Assembly (NCBI GenBank): GCA_036583965.1
Contig: JAZBQD010000013.1
Coordinates: 5,992,144 to 6,056,143, forward strand
Direction: 5' to 3'
Source of the DNA: Prunella strophiata
Lineage: Eukaryota > Chordata > Aves > Passeriformes > Prunellidae
Length of the DNA stretch: 64,000 nucleotides
Shown: piece by piece, positions 63,301-64,000 of the stretch
Position numbering within the stretch: the first letter of the stretch is position 1
Layout: every line of letters begins with the position of its first letter
Notes under the pieces: generated by a model
What the model was told of the DNA's origin: nothing
Database searches by the model: none
Seen by the model: only the letters and a program-made list of their open reading frames with translations
Translations under genes and position numbers: made by a program

Positions 63301-63781
63301 ATATTGCTACACAACCTGTGGCAAGTTACTGATGACAAGGAAAAACACCCCAAAGCTTGCGAAACTGTAACTAAAATTTCCGAACTGAAATTACACTGCC
63401 GGAAAAAGAGCAAAGCAGAGCTCTGCCAATGTGACCATTAACGCTGCGGCTCTGCCCCAGCAGCGGGCACAGTCCCGCTCCTCGGGCCATTCCCGAGCGG
63501 CACCGCGGGCTCGGCCCGGGGCTCGGAGCTCGGCACCGCCGCCCTGAGGGATCTGAGGGGGGTCTGAGAGGGATCTGAGGGGGATCTGAGGAGGGCCCGT
63601 CCCCCCTTACCCGCTTTCTTGCCGCCGTAGAACTGCGTGTACTCGGCGCACGTGATGTACCTGCGAGACAGAGGGGTCACTGAGGCACGGCACAGACACG
63701 GCCCCGCACAGCCCGGCCCCCCGCGCTCTGCCCCGCGCCCCCCGCTCACATCTTGTCCTTCTGGTGCTGCCGCTTGCCCAT
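289..63781 (-). CDS. PPIL2: PPIL2: U-box and cyclophilin-domain protein, 18 of its coding exons (3' end missing)
   Basis: Eighteen exons join into 444 uninterrupted codons that follow vertebrate PPIL2 residue for residue from the start [11 protein letters not shown] to EEADAQ. The family protein is about 520 residues, so the C-terminal tail of roughly 75 residues and the 3' UTR lie outside the window. Domains seen: a U-box at about residues 35-108 (exons 3-7), a charged linker with the basic stretch APEKKKVDK at 227-235, and a cyclophilin fold from about 278 (exons 12-18). Equivalents of cyclophilin A active-site residues are present: Arg323 (R55), Phe328 (F60), Gln331 (Q63), Phe381 (F113) and His394 (H126). 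The Trp121 position is Tyr389. From family knowledge, PPIL2 is a nuclear protein found with spliceosomes, has U-box-type ubiquitin-ligase potential, and has been linked to CD147/basigin trafficking. The isomerase is expected to be weak or insensitive to cyclosporin. Introns run from 89 bases to 13.2 kb and all are GT-AG. Confidence 0.97.
489..561 (-). CDS. PPIL2: PPIL2 coding exon 17
   Basis: Completes Arg399 and encodes [20 protein letters not shown] then DRPK (400-423). This is the final cyclophilin strand and helix, with the conserved GRVVGG and ENV motifs. The acceptor is TAG and the donor GTATGT at 488. It ends in phase 0. Confidence 0.96.
1271..1870 (+). mobile_element. Decayed CR1-type LINE reverse-transcriptase fragment
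   Basis: Two reverse-transcriptase blocks appear in the right order. Bases 1279-1320 translate to [14 protein letters not shown], matching the LINE block NYRPVSLTSIPGK. Bases 1626-1664 translate to [13 protein letters not shown], matching GSVLGPVLFNIFI. They are in different frames, and stops lie between, so the copy is dead. The intervening bases near 1480 resemble the block around the first catalytic aspartate, strongly eroded. Bases 1797-1866 resemble sequence further downstream in the same kind of element. The clade is inferred from memory (CR1 or a related LINE); no 3' tail repeat was found. Edges are approximate. Confidence 0.7.
6322..6336. repeat. (ATCAC)3
   Basis: Three perfect pentanucleotide units in intron 16. 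Confidence 0.85.
8051..8094. repeat. Two-copy imperfect tandem duplication
   Basis: Two adjacent copies of a unit of about 22 bases that begins GATGGATT and ends TGATGACAAAAT. Confidence 0.75.
10118..10174 (-). CDS. PPIL2: PPIL2 coding exon 16 (isomerase pocket)
   Basis: Completes Phe380 and encodes [18 protein letters not shown] (381-398), with two bases of Arg399. It carries the pocket residues Phe381 (F113), Tyr389 (W121), Leu390 (L122) and His394 (H126). The acceptor is TAG and the donor GTAAGT at 10117. Confidence 0.97.
10175..12400 (-). other. Intron 15 (2.2 kb)
   Basis: AT-rich intron with a T13 run at 11662-11674 and (AC)7 at 11966-11979. No other feature is recognised. Confidence 0.7.
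11966..11979. repeat. (AC)7 microsatellite
   Basis: Seven AC units in intron 15. Confidence 0.85.
12401..12518 (-). CDS. PPIL2: PPIL2 coding exon 15 (cyclophilin core)
   Basis: Encodes residues 341-379 plus two bases of Phe380: [20 protein letters not shown], then [19 protein letters not shown]. The MANSGPN loop is the cyclophilin MANAGPN equivalent, with Ala369 at the Ala101 position. The acceptor is the uncommon AAG behind a long T tract. The next three exon bases are GAG, giving a possible tandem acceptor that would remove one glycine. The donor is GTAAGT at 12400. Confidence 0.97.
12522..12546. repeat. A-rich homopolymer next to the exon 15 acceptor
   Basis: Sixteen A, one G and eight A on the plus strand. 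On the gene strand this is a 25-base pyrimidine tract ending two bases before the exon 15 acceptor AG. It acts as the polypyrimidine tract and is prone to length change. Confidence 0.9.
14739..14752. repeat. T14 homopolymer
   Basis: Fourteen consecutive T on the plus strand within intron 14. Confidence 0.85.
19232..19245. repeat. Perfect CpG-containing inverted repeat
   Basis: GCGAGA, CA, TCTCGC, followed by CTGCGAT and then TTAATTAA at 19263-19270. Such CpGs are rare in this intron. Confidence 0.8.
20567..20600 (-). CDS. PPIL2: PPIL2 coding exon 14 (34-base small exon)
   Basis: Encodes [11 protein letters not shown] (330-340) plus one base of Gly341. This is the invariant cyclophilin glycine loop with Gln331, the equivalent of the active-site Gln63. 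The acceptor is TAG and the donor GTAAGG at 20566. At 34 bases it is the second-shortest exon and is flanked by introns of 8.0 and 1.4 kb. Skipping it would shift the frame. Confidence 0.96.
20601..21981 (-). other. Intron 13 (1.4 kb)
   Basis: AT-rich intron with no recognised repeat or open frame of interest. Confidence 0.7.
21982..22071 (-). CDS. PPIL2: PPIL2 coding exon 13 (isomerase active site)
   Basis: Encodes exactly 30 codons (300-329): [20 protein letters not shown] then [10 protein letters not shown]. It carries the cyclophilin FHR motif with Arg323, the catalytic arginine equivalent, and Phe328. Val329 replaces the Met61 of cyclophilin A. The acceptor is CAG and the donor GTGAGT at 21981. 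Both ends are phase 0. Confidence 0.97.
25721..25740. repeat. Perfect inverted repeat, 8-base arms
   Basis: AAAGCTTC, AAAC, GAAGCTTT. It lies in the block 25450-25770, which looks conserved in style because it keeps scattered CpGs in AT-rich sequence. Confidence 0.8.
27783..28117 (+). mobile_element. Endogenous-retrovirus LTR-like segment (3' end), plus orientation
   Basis: The right part strongly resembles the 3' end of a bird ERV LTR as I remember it: a GTTAAACTGCC polyadenylation-type region, CTCAGCCCACAAGTTTT, CTCTCCCCCAGCCCAC, GGGAGTGAGTGAGTGGCTG, GCTTAATTGCTGACTGG and a terminus near GTTAAACCAGGACAG. To the left, a purine-rich GGAGGAAAGGGGGA at about 27830-27843 resembles a polypurine tract, and ATGGAGCCCAGCTTTCCTGG also matches the remembered element. 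No viral genes are present. Orientation is opposite to PPIL2. Edges are approximate and no family name is assigned. Confidence 0.7.
28394..28413. repeat. Perfect inverted repeat, 9-base arms
   Basis: AACTCTCAA, two bases, then TTGAGAGTT. This would form a short perfect hairpin in either strand. Function unknown. Confidence 0.8.
29238..29250. repeat. Short TA microsatellite
   Basis: About six TA units inside intron 12, in an AT-rich context. Confidence 0.85.
32762..32777. repeat. (TA)8 microsatellite
   Basis: Eight TA units about 70 bases downstream of the exon 12 donor on the gene strand. Confidence 0.9.
32845..32951 (-). CDS. PPIL2: PPIL2 coding exon 12 (start of cyclophilin domain)
   Basis: Encodes residues 264-299. 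It includes [20 protein letters not shown] and NLELHCDM, the first strands of the cyclophilin fold. The acceptor is TAG. The donor is GTACTG at 32844, again weak at +4 to +6. The last residue, Met299, is Leu in the human protein as I recall it. A (TA)8 repeat lies about 70 bases into the following intron. Confidence 0.95.
32952..34136 (-). other. Intron 11 (1.2 kb)
   Basis: AT-rich intron with no recognised repeat. It begins with the weak donor GTACCA. Confidence 0.7.
34137..34212 (-). CDS. PPIL2: PPIL2 coding exon 11 (linker)
   Basis: Encodes residues 239-263, [20 protein letters not shown] then TTHEA, plus one base of Ala264. The acceptor is CAG. The donor is GTACCA at 34136, a poor match to GTAAGT at positions +4 to +6. 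The register is confirmed because joining to exon 12 restores the family's alanine run and the residues after it. Confidence 0.95.
34213..35763 (-). other. Intron 10 (1.6 kb)
   Basis: Ordinary intron. Open stretches near 34431-34865 occur on both strands and look like chance. No repeat is recognised. Confidence 0.7.
35764..35924 (-). CDS. PPIL2: PPIL2 coding exon 10 (linker with basic motif)
   Basis: The longest exon in the window, residues 185-238. It contains [34 protein letters not shown] and [12 protein letters not shown]. The KKK cluster at 230-232 is a plausible part of a nuclear localisation signal. The acceptor is TAG at 35927-35925 and the donor GTAAGT at 35763. It ends in phase 0. 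Confidence 0.97.
35925..36717 (-). other. Intron 9 (793 bases)
   Basis: AT-rich intron with a T run near 36038 and no recognised element. Confidence 0.7.
36718..36793 (-). CDS. PPIL2: PPIL2 coding exon 9
   Basis: Encodes residues 160-184, [20 protein letters not shown] followed by KVIDP, plus one base of codon 185. This is the conserved segment after the U-box. The acceptor is CAG after a T-rich tract and the donor GTAAGA at 36717. Confidence 0.96.
36794..45287 (-). other. Intron 8 (8.5 kb)
   Basis: Long AT-rich intron with somewhat GC-richer stretches near 38890-39150 and 40820-41300. An A-rich run lies at about 42581-42598. The longest open stretch, 36983-37453, does not resemble any protein I know and contains low-complexity Lys runs. 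No mobile element or nested gene is recognised. Confidence 0.7.
45288..45377 (-). CDS. PPIL2: PPIL2 coding exon 8
   Basis: Encodes exactly 30 codons (130-159): [20 protein letters not shown] and then [10 protein letters not shown]. Both ends are phase 0, so it is a symmetric exon that could be skipped without a frameshift. The acceptor is TAG and the donor GTGAAC at 45287, which departs from consensus at positions +5 and +6. The DLLTDEPF and RQDI motifs are conserved in the family. Confidence 0.96.
45378..46806 (-). other. Intron 7 (1.4 kb)
   Basis: AT-rich intron with no recognised repeat, motif cluster or convincing open frame. Confidence 0.7.
46807..46898 (-). CDS. PPIL2: PPIL2 coding exon 7 (end of U-box)
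   Basis: Encodes residues 99-129. It contains [20 protein letters not shown] and TTGNVFAYE, a block that is nearly invariant in PPIL2. The acceptor is CAG and the donor GTAGGT at 46806. It ends in phase 0. Confidence 0.97.
46899..49078 (-). other. Intron 6 (2.2 kb)
   Basis: Ordinary intron. A more GC-rich stretch around 47680-47900 gives open frames on both strands, but none resembles a known protein. No repeat family is recognised. Confidence 0.7.
49079..49130 (-). CDS. PPIL2: PPIL2 coding exon 6 (U-box)
   Basis: Encodes residues 82-98, [17 protein letters not shown], plus the first base of Gly99. This continues the U-box with the conserved LIKLNF strand. The acceptor is TAG and the donor GTAAGT at 49078. 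Confidence 0.96.
50840..50855. repeat. (TTTA)4 microsatellite
   Basis: Four uninterrupted TTTA units in intron 5. Confidence 0.85.
52602..52767. promoter_or_regulatory. Isolated intronic CpG-dense element
   Basis: I count 19 CpG dinucleotides in these 166 bases, while the surrounding intron is strongly CpG-depleted. Just to its right lie a CCAAT core at 52775-52779 overlapping a CAATTA site, an octamer-like ATGCAGAT at 52811-52818 and another CAATTA at 52841. The pattern fits an unmethylated promoter or enhancer inside intron 5, for example for a non-coding transcript or an alternative PPIL2 start. No splice product or protein can be assigned. Confidence 0.5.
53130..53315 (+). mobile_element. 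Degraded endogenous-retrovirus LTR-like fragment (U3 side)
   Basis: This stretch is richer in GC than its surroundings. In order it reads like the start of a bird ERV LTR as I remember it: a GTGGCCAGG segment, a G-run followed by GGCTACAGGGGTGGCTTCTG, then GAAGCTGCTGGAAGCTTCC, GCTGGCCAAGGCTG, AATCAGAAATGGTGGTA and GGGATAACATAT, the last resembling the LTR TATA region. The similarity fades after about 53315. No coding sequence is attached. The family name is not assigned and both edges are approximate. Confidence 0.6.
62285..62336 (-). CDS. PPIL2: PPIL2 coding exon 5 (U-box)
   Basis: Encodes residues 64-81, ending [17 protein letters not shown], the U-box helix and loop with the conserved [10 protein letters not shown] motif. 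The acceptor is CAG after a TCTTTT tract and the donor GTAAGTAA at 62284. It ends in phase 0. The longest intron of the gene follows. Confidence 0.96.
62497..62559 (-). CDS. PPIL2: PPIL2 coding exon 4 (U-box)
   Basis: Encodes [20 protein letters not shown] and the residues after it (43-63). This is the first U-box segment, with the conserved PVCTPDG turn. The acceptor is CAG and the donor GTAAGT at 62496. It ends two bases into Leu64. Confidence 0.96.
62560..63171 (-). other. Intron 3 (612 bases)
   Basis: Unremarkable AT-rich intron sequence bounded by GTAAGA and CAG. No repeat, conserved motif or open frame of interest is seen. Confidence 0.7.
63172..63217 (-). CDS. PPIL2: PPIL2 coding exon 3
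   Basis: Encodes residues 28-42 ([15 protein letters not shown]) and the first two bases of Ser43. The acceptor is CAG at 63220-63218 and the donor GTAAGA at 63171. It leads into the U-box. Human PPIL2 has the same pattern of basic and hydrophobic residues here. Confidence 0.96.
63218..63610 (-). other. Intron 2 (393 bases) with a CTGAG minisatellite
   Basis: The right half belongs to the promoter-linked GC-rich island and contains the five-copy CTGAG tandem repeat listed separately. The left half returns to AT-rich intron sequence. No other feature is seen. Confidence 0.8.
63544..63594. repeat. Minisatellite, five CTGAG units
   Basis: CTGAG recurs at 63544, 63553, 63564, 63575 and 63586, so the spacing is 9 bases and then 11, 11, 11. 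The unit is close to CTGAGGGGGAT. On the gene strand each unit reads as a pyrimidine run followed by CAG, the shape of a 3' splice site. Confidence 0.85.
63611..63660 (-). CDS. PPIL2: PPIL2 coding exon 2
   Basis: Completes Met11 and encodes [16 protein letters not shown], the highly conserved segment before the U-box. The acceptor is CAG at 63663-63661 and the donor GTAAGG at 63610. It ends one base into codon 28. A short C-rich tandem repeat begins about 16 bases into the following intron. Confidence 0.96.
63750..63781 (-). CDS. PPIL2: PPIL2 coding exon 1
   Basis: Encodes residues 1-10 and two bases of Met11. The start codon at 63781-63779 sits in an essentially perfect Kozak context (GCCGCC before ATG, G after). 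The donor is GTGAGC at 63749. The peptide [10 protein letters not shown] is the conserved PPIL2 N-terminus. The intron that follows is only 89 bases and very GC-rich. Confidence 0.96.
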
Positions 63782-64000
63782 GGCGGCGGCTCGGCCCGCG
63801 CTGCGCCTCAGGCCCGCCCGCGCCTTCCGCCGGGTGCGCCGCGGAACGGCCGCGGCGCGGAAACAGCGGCGGCGGCAGGCGCGTTCCGGGCCCGCGGAAC
63901 AGGCCGGGAGGGCCGCGGATGTTCGGCCTCCAGGAGGGCGGTGAGGCCTCAGAGCTGCCCTCCAGCGCTTCCGCTTCACTAAAACACGTTTCCTTGCCTG

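Larger units (their letters stand above)
63430..64000 (-). promoter_or_regulatory. CpG-island promoter and 5' UTR region of PPIL2
   Basis: Base composition changes sharply here from AT-rich intron to dense GC and CpG, and the island runs to the window edge. It covers exons 1 and 2 and the sequence upstream of the start codon. A GC-box core is visible at 63813-63819 and another at 63935-63940. ETS-like GGAA cores on the gene strand lie near 63823 and 63970. No TATA box is seen close to the start codon. This is the usual layout of a housekeeping promoter. The transcription start cannot be placed from sequence alone, and the island may continue beyond the window. Confidence 0.8.

Noticed and set aside
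63750..63979. Open frame continuing upstream of the PPIL2 ATG, giving an Arg/Ala-rich extension of about 66 residues.
   Set aside because: The frame starts at GTG (63979-63977) and no in-frame ATG is visible up to the window edge. The downstream ATG has an optimal Kozak context and matches the family N-terminus. The openness is explained by GC-rich composition.
1..64000. CRISPR array, operon, toxin-antitoxin or phage-type system.
   Set aside because: The window is eukaryotic intron and exon sequence. There are no regularly spaced repeats with unique spacers and no dense coding of prokaryotic type.

Overview
This is a vertebrate nuclear window that holds most of one split gene on the minus strand. 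The gene is PPIL2 (cyclophilin-60 / CYC4), a U-box plus cyclophilin-domain protein. Its start codon is at 63781-63779 and eighteen coding exons run leftwards to 289. Joined, they give 444 codons with no stop and no frameshift, in the same register as human PPIL2 as I remember it (about 520 residues). The last roughly 75 codons and the 3' UTR lie outside the window, below position 1. All 17 complete introns are GT-AG.

Organism: the sequence is AT-rich and CpG-poor, with few interspersed repeats. It contains a decayed LINE fragment with recognisable reverse-transcriptase blocks and two pieces resembling bird endogenous-retrovirus LTRs. This fits a bird, probably a songbird. That call is inference from remembered repeat sequences, not from a database search.

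Layout, in gene order from the right edge. 63430-64000 is a CpG-rich promoter and first-exon region with an optimal Kozak start. Exons 1-5 (63781-62285) are packed together and encode the N-terminus and first half of the U-box. Intron 5 (13.2 kb) contains an isolated CpG-dense patch at 52602-52767 and an LTR-like fragment near 53130-53315. Exons 6-8 (49130-45288) finish the U-box. Intron 8 is 8.5 kb. Exons 9-12 (36793-32845) encode the basic linker and the entry into the cyclophilin fold. Intron 12 (10.8 kb) carries a second LTR-like segment at 27783-28117. Exons 13-18 (22071-289) encode most of the peptidyl-prolyl isomerase domain; they are separated by introns of 1.4, 8.0, 2.2, 9.6 and 0.14 kb. 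Intron 16 holds the LINE fragment at 1271-1870.

No second protein-coding gene, RNA gene, CRISPR array or prokaryote-type system could be supported. The observations most worth checking are the intronic CpG patch, two consecutive weak splice donors (exons 11 and 12) whose joint skipping would stay in frame, an AAG/GAG tandem acceptor on exon 15 behind a long T tract, several blocks that look like conserved non-coding elements with perfect inverted repeats, and the Tyr at the position of the cyclophilin A Trp121.
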